Origin: JBEKYH01 sp049511115 | GTDB taxonomy: Bacteria > Planctomycetota > Phycisphaerae > Tepidisphaerales > Tepidisphaeraceae | Assembly: GCA_049511115.1 (NCBI GenBank) | Contig: JBEKYH010000003.1 | Coordinates: 1-31,953 of the forward strand | Direction: 5' to 3' | Length of the DNA: 31,953 bases | In this document: piece by piece, positions 1 to 7,112 of the stretch | Layout: every line of letters begins with the position of its first letter | How positions within the stretch are numbered: position 1 is the stretch's first letter | The notes under the pieces: generated by a model | The model's input: the letters and a program-made list of their open reading frames with translations, nothing else | The model's database searches: none | Told to the model about the DNA's origin: nothing | Position numbers and translations under genes: made by a program

Positions 1-32
1 CCTATCCCTCTCCCTGCGTACATGGAGAGGGG
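1..32. repeat. CCCTCTCC/GGAGAGGG hairpin repeat, copy 1
   Basis: Arms CCCTCTCC and GGAGAGGG surround the loop CTGCGTACAT. This is the first of seven copies of one short dispersed repeat in the window. The same arms and nearly the same loop recur at 1087-1126, 2188-2229, 2296-2338, 2384-2432, 26396-26435 and 26474-26523. The left part of the element is cut by the window edge. Confidence 0.8.
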
Positions 33-149
33 ACAAGAAGCCAGATTGTTAGCCGTCGGCGCTATGGCGGGCTTGGCGGGGACGCTAAACTAATCTTAGT
101 GTCTTGCTTGTAAATGACCGTGCGGGATTATGCTTCTGGCGGCTCGCAG

Positions 150-215
150 GGTCCGCATTGCGGACCGATTTTTCCCGGCTGTTCGGAAAGGTCCGCGGTG
201 CGCGCAATGCGGACC
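150..215. repeat. Nested inverted repeat in leader of the DUF3592-like gene
   Basis: GGTCCGCATTGC (150-161) is inverted exactly as GCAATGCGGACC (204-215). The left arm also lies within its own perfect small hairpin, GGTCCGC-ATT-GCGGACC (150-166), and GGTCCGC recurs at 190-196. Two alternative folds are therefore possible, one local and one long-range. It ends 43 nt before the chosen start of the membrane protein gene. It could be a dispersed repeat, a terminator of an upstream gene or a leader structure; the sequence alone does not decide. Confidence 0.6.
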
Positions 216-258
216 TTACACAAATCACGCACAGGCATTTGGCCTTTTGAGGGTTTTC

Positions 259-1044
259 ATGACGGCATCGCCACGGACGACAATTAAGTTGCCTCCCGCG
301 CCGGAAGCGCCGCCGCGGGAGATTACGCCAGGCGTGATGCGGCGGAGCCTCATGGAGCCGCGCGTGCGGTTCTGGTGGCTCACGGCGGGGGTGCTGTTTC
401 TGGTGGCTCTGTACTTTCTGGTGGACCGGTCGCTCAATTGGATTGAGGAACTGCACATCATCCGCAATGGCACTTCTGTGTCGGCGACGATCACCCAGAT
501 CGGGGCGGACGAAACGGCGGGCCGCTCCAATGTCAGCCCGGATAATGAAGTGGACTTGCAATATGACTTTGGCGGCAACACTTACCACGTTAACGGATTT
601 CTGGAGGGGCGCACGGAATCGATCAGCCTCAAGCAGGTCGTGCCGATTAAGATCGACCCGGACAAGCCGGACCACTGGACCTATCTGAGCGACGTTCCGC
701 CGCTGACGCATGTGCTGCTCTCGGCGGGGCTGGTCGCGCCGTTTGCAATTGCGGCGGGAGTCGTGGGTTTTGTGCGCCGCCGGCGCGTGCTGCGCATCTG
801 GCGGCAGGGTGTTGCCAATCCGTTTGTCGTTGAGACCATCCGGCAGACGGCGCTGGCGCCGTCGTCGCGATTTGTCGGCTGCCGCTCGATGGAAGGGCGC
901 GTTCTGGAACTGGTCTGGGTTTTCATTCCCCGGCGAATTGCCGACCCCAAGCCGGGGGATATCCTGTGGCTCATCCATGCGCCGATGCGGACGACGATGG
1001 CGCTGCCGGCGCTGGCGTATGAGAAACAGCGAACTGGCAAATAG
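259..1044 (+). CDS. DUF3592-like two-helix membrane protein
   Basis: A 261-residue protein with hydrophobic helices at about residues 37-55 and 150-172. Between them lies a polar domain of about 95 residues (GTSVSATITQIG, QYDFGGNTYHVNG, IKIDPDKPDHW). That pattern, a small beta domain between two membrane helices with a late DP(D/E)xP-type turn, is what DUF3592 proteins show; their function is unknown. A Pro-rich 25-residue N-terminus precedes helix 1, and a soluble tail of about 85 residues follows an Arg-rich RRRR stop-transfer. I chose the ATG at 259 because GAGGG lies about 5 nt upstream. An upstream in-frame ATG at 130 would translate through the inverted repeat at 150-215. The gene is convergent with the next one. 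Confidence 0.75.
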   Translation: MTASPRTTIKLPPAPEAPPREITPGVMRRSLMEPRVRFWWLTAGVLFLVALYFLVDRSLNWIEELHIIRNGTSVSATITQIGADETAGRSNVSPDNEVDLQYDFGGNTYHVNGFLEGRTESISLKQVVPIKIDPDKPDHWTYLSDVPPLTHVLLSAGLVAPFAIAAGVVGFVRRRRVLRIWRQGVANPFVVETIRQTALAPSSRFVGCRSMEGRVLELVWVFIPRRIADPKPGDILWLIHAPMRTTMALPALAYEKQRTGK

Positions 1045-1086
1045 ATGTTGAGTTTGGCCCGTTTGTTGGTGCGCCAAAAAGAGGAA

Positions 1087-1126
1087 CCCTCACCCCGGCC
1101 CTCTCCCTGCGTACATGGAGAGGGGG
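1087..1126. repeat. CCCTCTCC/GGAGAGGG hairpin repeat, copy 2
   Basis: Preceded by the family's lead sequence CCCTCACCCCGGCC, then CCCTCTCC, loop CTGCGTACAT, GGAGAGGG. The loop is identical to that of copy 1. It lies 43 nt after the stop of the DUF3592-like gene, in a convergent junction. Confidence 0.8.
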
Positions 1127-1136
1127 AAGAGTACGC

Positions 1137-1210
1137 GTAGGGCGTGTTTCAACACGCCGGTCGCACGCATCGATTGCATCGCGCGGATGGCGTGCTGAAG
1201 CACGCCCTAC
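1137..1210. repeat. Long inverted repeat, GTAGGGCGTG family, copy 1
   Basis: Arms 1137-1158 and 1189-1210 pair over 22 nt with two mismatches. Each arm is itself a small hairpin (GGCGTG-TTTCAA-CACGCC). The right arm is identical over 22 nt to the right arm of the element at 24848-24925, so this is a dispersed repeat. It lies between convergent genes and could stop transcription from both sides, although there is no T-run. Confidence 0.85.
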
Positions 1211-1274
1211 ATTTGATTATCTTTGGATAAGCAGGCGTGTGGGTGCAGGTCGCCGCGGGCAGGGAAGAGCGGGG

Positions 1275-2066
1275 TCAGGGCTTTGCCAGACTCAATTCGG
1301 CCCAGGCGAGGGGATGATCGGAGGCGTGCTCTTCGATATAGCCGCTGCTAATGGCGACAAAGCCTCTGGCGAAGATGCGGTCGTAGGCTTTGCCAATTGG
1401 ATCGATCACGCCGGGGGACCTTACAAGGGCTGCCACGTCCGGATCGTCGTCATGCCCATTTCCATCCTGGGTGAGATTGAAATCGCCCAGCAAAATCGCC
1501 GGCTCCTGTAATGCTAAAAACAAATGGGCGACTTCGCGGATTTCAGGGGCGTGGTCCTGTTTGCGGTCGATGTGCGTGATGAGCACATTCAGCGGGCGGC
1601 CGTCAAAAGCCGCGATTAGCAGGATGACGTTACGGTTGGAATCGGAATCGTTGGCGGAGATGGGAATTCGCTGCCAGTGCGTCACGGCGAGATCCGTAAT
1701 CGCGGCGTTGCCGAAGGATTTGAACCACCATTGCGATTCGACCGGGGCGTAGAGGCTGGGCTGGTGAAGGCTCTGCGAAAGGAAATCGGTCTGGTCGGCG
1801 CCGTGCACTTCCTGGAGGCCGGCCAGGTCAAAGCCGTTTAGGACATGGGCCACGCGATCGAGGCCCTCGGCGCCGCCGTCGATATTGAAAGTGGCGACGC
1901 GAAGAGTTGGGCCGGCGGGCCGGGTGGCGGCGGGCGAGCCAGAGAGGGCGCTGCCTTCGGCCGGGCCGGCGGGGATTTTTTCCTGGCCATCCAAGACGGC
2001 CAGGCCGGCGAGGATCAGCGCGAATATCGCGATGCGGCCGGGGGAGAATCGGTGGGCGAGGATCAT
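1275..2066 (-). CDS. Exported endonuclease/exonuclease/phosphatase-family protein
   Basis: A 263-residue protein with the metal-dependent phosphodiesterase fold of DNase I/ExoIII-like enzymes. Family motifs are in order: ATFNIDGG (N61), LQEVHG (E86), GNAAI, LITHID (H165), GDFNL (D195, N197) and SDHP (D250, H251). These supply the metal-binding Glu/Asp and the catalytic His pair, so it should be active. Residues about 10-25 are hydrophobic (IAIFALILAGLAVL), suggesting export or an N-terminal anchor before an Ala/Pro linker. GGAG 8 nt before the ATG supports the start. The substrate (DNA, phospholipid, phosphoinositide) cannot be told from sequence, and no neighbour suggests one. It diverges from the sigma-fusion gene. 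Confidence 0.85.
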   Translation of the reverse strand: MILAHRFSPGRIAIFALILAGLAVLDGQEKIPAGPAEGSALSGSPAATRPAGPTLRVATFNIDGGAEGLDRVAHVLNGFDLAGLQEVHGADQTDFLSQSLHQPSLYAPVESQWWFKSFGNAAITDLAVTHWQRIPISANDSDSNRNVILLIAAFDGRPLNVLITHIDRKQDHAPEIREVAHLFLALQEPAILLGDFNLTQDGNGHDDDPDVAALVRSPGVIDPIGKAYDRIFARGFVAISSGYIEEHASDHPLAWAELSLAKP

Positions 2067-2187
2067 GGGGGCGCTCCGGTTGGTAACCGAGCGCCAGACG
2101 ATATCCGACCCAAGGGCGCCTTAGCCAACAATGGGGCGCAACATCGTTTGACAGGGTGTGGCGCTCGATTGTGGCGAAAGGCGAAGA

Positions 2188-2229
2188 ACCCTCACCCCAA
2201 CCCTCTCCCTGAGTACATGGAGAGGGGGT
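2188..2229. repeat. CCCTCTCC/GGAGAGGG hairpin repeat, copy 3
   Basis: Lead CCCTCACCCCAA, then CCCTCTCC, loop CTGAGTACAT, GGAGAGGG. It is the first of three copies in the divergent region 2067-2553 between the phosphodiesterase-family gene and the sigma-fusion gene. Confidence 0.8.
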
Positions 2230-2295
2230 AAAGGGCAGTGTCGCCGCAAAGAGGAGTTACACCCCTGATAGGCCCGAGCAGTCGCCTTTGGAATT

Positions 2296-2338
2296 TCCCC
2301 CTCTCCATGGAGTCAGGAAGAGGGACGGGGTGAGGGTT
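2296..2338. repeat. CCCTCTCC/GGAGAGGG repeat, copy 4, inverted and degenerate
   Basis: CCCCCTCTCCATGGAGTCAG is followed by GAAGAGGGACGGGGTGAGGG. This is the reverse orientation of the family: the lead sequence appears as GGGGTGAGGG on the right. The second hairpin arm has decayed. Together with copy 5 it makes a larger inverted pair. Confidence 0.65.
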
Positions 2339-2383
2339 GCACTTGAGTTTCGAGAACTGTTTGCGAGTGGGGGCGATGAAGAA

Positions 2384-2432
2384 TCCTCACCCCGGCCCCC
2401 CAACGCTCTCCCGGATTGTATGGAGAGGGGGG
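2384..2432. repeat. CCCTCTCC/GGAGAGGG repeat, copy 5
   Basis: Lead CCTCACCCCGGCCCCCCAAC, then GCTCTCC, a diverged loop (CGGATTGTAT), then GGAGAGGGG. The remaining sequence of the 487-nt gap 2067-2553 holds no supportable gene. It contains only copies 3-5 of this repeat and the putative promoter of the sigma-fusion gene. Confidence 0.65.
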
Positions 2433-2493
2433 AGAATCACAGCGCCAGTGTCACAAATGAGCGTCACACCCGACACCCACAACTCATCATCGC

Positions 2494-2499
2494 TATAAT
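2494..2499 (+). promoter_or_regulatory. Putative -10 box of the sigma-fusion gene
   Basis: A perfect TATAAT lies 55 nt before the ATG at 2554, but no good TTGACA-like -35 sits 16-18 nt upstream. It is suggestive only: an AT-rich hexamer stands out in GC-rich DNA. Confidence 0.4.
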
Positions 2500-2553
2500 G
2501 AATTTCCTTTCCCCTTTCCCCCGCACCGGGCATTTATCTATGGAAAGAAGAAC

Positions 2554-4485
2554 ATGACCGATGCCATGCTGATCCAGGAATACGTCCGCTCCCGCTCGCA
2601 GGAGGCGTTGGGGAAAATCGTGGCGCGGCATATGGATTGGGTCTATTCGGCGGCGCTGCGCATGGTGGCCGACGGGGACCTCGCCCAGGACGTGACCCAG
2701 GCGGTCTTTCTGGTCCTGGTGCAAAAGGCCGCCCAGCTTCAGGGCAGACCCGTCAATGCGTGGCTCTTTGGCGTCACGCGCTTCGCGGCCAGGCACGCAC
2801 TGCGCGCCCGCGAGCGGCGCCGGCGGCACGAAAGGAGGGCGGCGATCATGATCGGTAAGACAGCCACCACGAAAGATGGACAGGACACTAATCAGTCAGC
2901 CTGGGCCGCGATCGCCCCCCTGCTCGACGAAATGGTCGGCCGCCTGGGCGCTGCCGATCGGCGGGCTGTTCTGCTGCGGTTTTATCAGGGCAAGAGCATG
3001 GCCGAACTTGGCGGTTTGCTGGGAGTGTCCGAGGATGCGGCCAAGAAGCGGGTCTACAAAGCCGTCAAGCGCCTGCGCGAGCTTCTTGCCTCGCGCGGCG
3101 TGCGCGTGCCGGCCGACGCATTGGGCGTTGTCCTTCTGGATCGCGCGACGCAATCCGCCCCGGCCAAACTGGCCGAGCTTTGCAGAAAGCCGTCGGTTCA
3201 GGTCACGTCAGGCGCAGCGTCTATTGCAAATGGAGTAATCCGTATGATGGCCCTCACGAAACTGAGAATCGCGGCCTTAACCGTCGTCGGCGTAGGGGTC
3301 GTTCCCAGCGCGGTCGCGCTGGCGCTGCTGGCCGCGCCGGCGACGGTGCCAGATGTGCCTGTGCCGACGGCATCACCTGTCGCGGATGTTCAGGGCCCTG
3401 CGGCCGGCGGCGATGCGGTTGATTTGTACGCGCGCGCCGCTAAATCGCTCACCGTCGATTCTCCGCAGGCAACGTCACTGGTATTCCCGGAATTCCCGCC
3501 GAGCTCGCCGCAGTGGCAAGCCGTCGAGGCCGCGGCGTGGCAGGCCGACGCCGGCGCGCGCGATCTGGTGCATCAGGCGAGTTCGATAGCCACGGTCAAC
3601 TGGCCCGCGCCGGGGGCGGCAAACCTGTCCTATTACAATCAACTCAGGAATCTCGCCAACCACATGGGAGATTCAGCCGTCTACGCCGACATCAAGGGAA
3701 ATGACGCCGACGCGGTGAAAATCATTCGCGATCTCATTCATCTGAGCGACCTGCTGAAGCATTCGGCACATCAACAGCCGCTTCCGATGCTGGTCGGAGT
3801 CGGCATCAAGGCGCTGGCGTTGTACGACCTGGACATGATTACTTCCGGCATCATCCTGACCGGCGATTCGAAGAACACACGCGATCTTCAGGTTGCCGAC
3901 GCGCGCGAATTGATTAGCGACTTGCTTGACGAGCCGGACGTGACCAAGGATTACCTCAGGGCGATGGATGCGGCCTATTCGACGCAGCCGCAAAACATGG
4001 CGCCCAATCGCGAGAGGGCGACGGAAACACTCAAGCGCGCCTCCGCCGACCAGACAATGGCCGCGATGTCTTTGGCGTGTCATGTTTTCAAATTTGAAAC
4101 AGGCCGCTGGCCCCAAACGCTGGATGAACTGGTCCCCACGTATCTGCCCCACGCCGTGATCGACCCGTGGGGCGACGGGAAGCAGACTTACGGATATGTC
4201 CTGGTGAAGGGCGCCCTGCCGGATGGCTCGGACCGGCCGCTGGTGTATGACCGGTACAACTCGTCAGATGGGCTTCATTATCTGACAAATCATATTGAAT
4301 TCGCCTTTTATGTGACCGATGGATCGACCCGGTCGATGCAGCAGCAAAAACACTACGGCCAATTCCGGGATGTAACGCGCTGGGAACCTGTGAAGGATTT
4401 CAACGGCCCGACCGCCCTGCCGATTCCTGATCAGACCGGAACGGGCGCGGGGCAGAATATCATCGTCCCCAACGCGCCTGAATGA
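2554..4485 (+). CDS. ECF-type sigma factor fused to membrane anchor and outer domain
   Basis: A 643-residue protein. Residues 8-95 form sigma region 2 (DLAQDVTQAVFLVL; then NAWLFGVTRFAARHALRAR). Residues 120-182 form region 4 (LGAADRRAVLLRFYQGKSMA, then the helix-turn-helix LGVSEDAAKKRVYKAVKRLR). A linker (residues 183-230) ending in ANGVIRMMALTKLRIA leads into one hydrophobic helix (about 238-260). The remaining 380 residues would lie outside the cytoplasm. The outer part includes YPPSSPQW-like and MSLACHVFKFETGRWPQTLDEL (505-526) segments and ends in KHYGQFRDVTRWEP. It is paralogous to the next gene. Planctomycetes are known for sigma factors with long C-terminal extensions; what this outer domain senses is unknown. 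A purine-rich GAAAGAAG before the ATG fits a ribosome site. No separate anti-sigma gene is adjacent. Confidence 0.88.
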   Translation: MTDAMLIQEYVRSRSQEALGKIVARHMDWVYSAALRMVADGDLAQDVTQAVFLVLVQKAAQLQGRPVNAWLFGVTRFAARHALRARERRRRHERRAAIMIGKTATTKDGQDTNQSAWAAIAPLLDEMVGRLGAADRRAVLLRFYQGKSMAELGGLLGVSEDAAKKRVYKAVKRLRELLASRGVRVPADALGVVLLDRATQSAPAKLAELCRKPSVQVTSGAASIANGVIRMMALTKLRIAALTVVGVGVVPSAVALALLAAPATVPDVPVPTASPVADVQGPAAGGDAVDLYARAAKSLTVDSPQATSLVFPEFPPSSPQWQAVEAAAWQADAGARDLVHQASSIATVNWPAPGAANLSYYNQLRNLANHMGDSAVYADIKGNDADAVKIIRDLIHLSDLLKHSAHQQPLPMLVGVGIKALALYDLDMITSGIILTGDSKNTRDLQVADARELISDLLDEPDVTKDYLRAMDAAYSTQPQNMAPNRERATETLKRASADQTMAAMSLACHVFKFETGRWPQTLDELVPTYLPHAVIDPWGDGKQTYGYVLVKGALPDGSDRPLVYDRYNSSDGLHYLTNHIEFAFYVTDGSTRSMQQQKHYGQFRDVTRWEPVKDFNGPTALPIPDQTGTGAGQNIIVPNAPE

Positions 4486-4587
4486 TGTCTGACTCCCGCC
4501 CCCGGTATTCCCCGGGGCGCGCTGCTGTTTTTGCCAAGTGCCCGCCCGCGCGTCATCATACGCATTCCAGTTGCGGTGGAGTTCACA

Positions 4588-5694
4588 ATGCGAGAGCATT
4601 TCATTGCCGCAGCCCTGACTACGCTAATGATTTTGTCACTTGCCTCGGCGGCAAATGCGCAATCCACCGCGCCCGATGCCAACGCCGCTGATTTGTACGC
4701 CCGCGCAATCAGCTTGCTAAAGGAAGATGACACGGTGCCAGATTCTGCGGTGAATGCGGAGTATCCGCCAAGTTCGCCCCAGTGGCACGCGCTGGCGGCA
4801 ACCCAGTGGACCGCCGAAGCCCAGGCGCGCGACCTGGTTCACCAGGCCCGCTCAATGCCAACAGCCACCTGGCCCAGCGACTTGGCCTTTTACAACACGG
4901 TCAGACCGCTGGCCGTTCACATGACAGCCGCGGCGATATACACCCATTTACAAGGCAACGACGCGCAAGCCATCGATTTGTTTCGCGATATCAACCACAT
5001 GGGCGATCTGTTGGTGGACTCGCCGACCAAGCGCGTTACGCCGCTGATCGTGGGCATAGGAATTCAGGCGCTGGCGGTATATCGCCTGAACATCATCACG
5101 TCGGCGGTCGTTTTGACCAACGACCCGCACAATGTCCATGACCTGCAAGTGCGAACCGCGAAGGAGTTGATCGAGGAGTTGCTCGACAGGCCCGAGCCAA
5201 TCGACGTATTGCGTCAAGCGATGGGCGGCGAGTCCTCACCGCAATGGCGCGACATCGTATCGCAACGGCAACGGCTTATCGCCAACATTCAACTTATTAC
5301 CGTCGAGCAGCAGTTGGCCGCGATGTCGTTGGCCTGCCACGTCTTTAAGTTTGAAAAAGGCCGCTGGCCCAATTCGCTCGATGAGTTAATCCCCGACGAT
5401 CTCCCGCGCCCGATCCTCGACCCCTGGGGAGACGGCAGCCAGACCCTCGGATACGCGCTTATCAAGGGCGGCCTGCCCGACGGCTCGGATCGGCCGCTGG
5501 TTTACGACCGGCAGAATTCGGCGGATGGACTCTGCTATTTCCCCAATCGCGTCGAATTCGGCGTCTACACCCAGGAGGACGGGTCAACGCGACCGATAAG
5601 CGAATTGAAGCATTACGGCCAATTCCGCGACGTGACGCGCTGGGAGCCGCTGAAAAACTTCACGGGGGCAACGGCGTTGCCGATTCCGCAATAA
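4588..5694 (+). CDS. Secreted paralogue of the sigma factor's outer domain
   Basis: A 368-residue protein. Residues 1-24 form a signal peptide ending ASAANA-Q. The mature part aligns end to end with residues about 287-620 of the upstream sigma fusion. Shared blocks include ADLYARA, YPPSSPQW/FPPSSPQW, ARDLVHQA, the MSLACHVFKFE-x-GRWP-xx-LDEL block (from about 246), LPDGSDRPLVYDR, KHYGQFRDVTRWEP and TALPIP. The sigma domains and membrane helix are absent. The GRWPxxLDEL...DPWGDG stretch resembles the C-terminal part of pseudopilin-like planctomycete proteins. I do not recognise a function. The start at 4588 is chosen for its signal peptide and the GGTGGAG about 9 nt upstream. It probably shares an operon with the sigma fusion (102-nt gap) and arose by duplication. 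Confidence 0.85.
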   Translation: MREHFIAAALTTLMILSLASAANAQSTAPDANAADLYARAISLLKEDDTVPDSAVNAEYPPSSPQWHALAATQWTAEAQARDLVHQARSMPTATWPSDLAFYNTVRPLAVHMTAAAIYTHLQGNDAQAIDLFRDINHMGDLLVDSPTKRVTPLIVGIGIQALAVYRLNIITSAVVLTNDPHNVHDLQVRTAKELIEELLDRPEPIDVLRQAMGGESSPQWRDIVSQRQRLIANIQLITVEQQLAAMSLACHVFKFEKGRWPNSLDELIPDDLPRPILDPWGDGSQTLGYALIKGGLPDGSDRPLVYDRQNSADGLCYFPNRVEFGVYTQEDGSTRPISELKHYGQFRDVTRWEPLKNFTGATALPIPQ

Positions 5695-5723
5695 TGGGGA
5701 TCGTGATTAATCCGCGCGCTCGG

Positions 5724-5784
5724 GTAGGATGGGTGTACTCGCCCACCGTTTGATGCGAGCGGTGGGCGAGTACGCCCACCCTAC
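5724..5784. repeat. Long inverted repeat, GTAGGRTGGGY family, copy 1
   Basis: Arms 5724-5748 and 5760-5784 pair over 25 nt with two or three mismatches around an 11-nt loop. The core is TACTCGCCCACCG / CGGTGGGCGAGTA. It lies between the stop of the secreted paralogue (5694) and the stop of the TPR lipoprotein (5790), which are convergent, so a two-way terminator role is plausible. A related element is at 7041-7100. Confidence 0.88.
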
Positions 5785-5789
5785 GCCAT

Positions 5790-6977
5790 TTACTCCCCCG
5801 CATCCGCCATGAACTTGTGGGCCAGCGAATCCTTGGGATCGAGCTTCAGCGCCTGCTTGAAATACTGCTCGGCGTCCTTGGGGCGGTTCATCTTTTCCAG
5901 GGTGTAGCCGATCATGCACAGGCTCGTGGAATCACCCGGATTCAAATTCGCCGCCGCGTTGAAACTGGTGAGGGCATCCTGATAGCGCTCCTGTTTCAGG
6001 CGCAGGTATCCCATCAATAGCGGTCCCTCGGCCGAGGTCGGATCGAGCGAGATCGACCGGTTCAGGCTTATTTCCGCGCGGCGCTCGTCGCCCAGGGCGA
6101 CTGAGATTTTCGCAGCGGTCAGCCACGCAATTGCGCTGGACGCGTCCAAGTCACACGCTGTCTGCACAGTGATCCGCGCATCGGTCAGACGGCCCGTGGC
6201 AAACTGGCACTCGGCCAGCATGAGCCGCAGATCGGGGCGCTTGATGAAGTCATCCTGCGTCACCAGGAAACTCAAAATGTCGGCCGCCTCGACGCACTCG
6301 CCATTCTCGAAGAGCGCCGTGGCCAGATGCTCGCGCACGGTCAGATCATCCGGCCCCAGGATGCTGGCGCGGCGGAACATGTCCACGGCGGCGGCCGTCT
6401 GATGCTGCTCCAACAGCAGCATTCCCACGGCGTCGCGAATCACCGGGCTATGCTCGAAATAGACCACCTTGCCTTGCAGCAGCGCCAGCGCCTCGCTCTG
6501 GCGATCCATGGCCACCAGCGTTTCCGCCTTGGCCATGACGTAGGCCAGTTCGGTCGGCGCCTTATCGCAGGCCGTTTGATAGAAACTCAGCGCCTTGTCC
6601 ATCTGCTGCCAGCGTTGATAGATGACGCCGCTGAGGTAATCCGCCTCGCCCTGCTTGGGGTCGATCTGGCGGGCCACGGCCAATTCCTGCTCGGCTACTT
6701 CAAGCTGGCCCTGCTCGATGGAGACCTTGGCCAGCAGGATATGGGTCTGGGCATTGGTCGGGTCCATGCGCATCGCTTCCTGCAGCGTCTCCTTGCACTT
6801 GTCAAAGTTGCCGTTGTGGTATTGATCGCGGGCCAGGCTCAGCAGGATCGCCGAGCGCGTGGTGTTCCACGTCTGCATGGCCTGCTCTTTATCCGACAGG
6901 GTCTTTTGCGTGGGATCGGACGCACATCCGGCGACTAACGCCGCCGTAACGAGGAAAAGGGCAATCTTAAACCGCAT
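5790..6977 (-). CDS. TPR-repeat lipoprotein, PilF/PilW-like
   Basis: A 395-residue protein beginning with a lipoprotein signal, MRFKIALFLVTAALVAGC, with a lipobox Leu-Val-Ala-Gly-Cys and lipidated Cys18. The rest is a run of tetratricopeptide units (for example ILLSLARDQYHNGNFDKCKE, HILLAKVSIEQGQLEVAEQE, LGYTLEKMNRPKDAEQYFKQ-like), so an all-helical scaffold. In type IV pilus systems, TPR lipoproteins help the secretin insert or assemble in the outer membrane. Its position as last gene after the secretin supports that role by inference. AAGGAG lies 7-8 nt before the chosen ATG. An upstream in-frame start at 7109 would translate the hairpin repeat at 7041-7100 and lose the signal peptide, so I reject it. 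Confidence 0.87.
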   Translation of the reverse strand: MRFKIALFLVTAALVAGCASDPTQKTLSDKEQAMQTWNTTRSAILLSLARDQYHNGNFDKCKETLQEAMRMDPTNAQTHILLAKVSIEQGQLEVAEQELAVARQIDPKQGEADYLSGVIYQRWQQMDKALSFYQTACDKAPTELAYVMAKAETLVAMDRQSEALALLQGKVVYFEHSPVIRDAVGMLLLEQHQTAAAVDMFRRASILGPDDLTVREHLATALFENGECVEAADILSFLVTQDDFIKRPDLRLMLAECQFATGRLTDARITVQTACDLDASSAIAWLTAAKISVALGDERRAEISLNRSISLDPTSAEGPLLMGYLRLKQERYQDALTSFNAAANLNPGDSTSLCMIGYTLEKMNRPKDAEQYFKQALKLDPKDSLAHKFMADAGE

Positions 6978-7040
6978 GGAAACTCCTTTTTCGACGCGCC
7001 CCCGAATCACGATAAGCGAACGGGGATTGATGGATATTTT

Positions 7041-7100
7041 TGCAGGGTGGGCACCGCCCACCACTTCGGACCGCAAAAGGTGGGCGATGCCCACCCTACA
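7041..7100. repeat. Long inverted repeat inside the pilus cluster, GTAGGRTGGGY family, copy 2
   Basis: Arms 7041-7062 and 7079-7100 pair over 22 nt with two mismatches and a 16-nt loop. The core is GGGTGGGC...GCCCACCC. It lies between the secretin stop (7113) and the TPR lipoprotein start (6977), both on the minus strand. It may lower expression of the lipoprotein relative to the secretin or protect the secretin mRNA 3' end. Confidence 0.87.
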
Positions 7101-7112
7101 TAAAGGCATCTC

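Noticed and set aside
85..1077. 330-codon open frame on the minus strand opposite the DUF3592-like gene
   Set aside because: Arg/Pro/His-rich low-complexity translation. The plus strand has a ribosome site, two membrane helices and a family pattern.
6978..7109. N-terminal extension of the TPR lipoprotein to 7109
   Set aside because: It would translate the hairpin repeat and bury the lipoprotein signal; AAGGAG directly before 6977 marks the true start.
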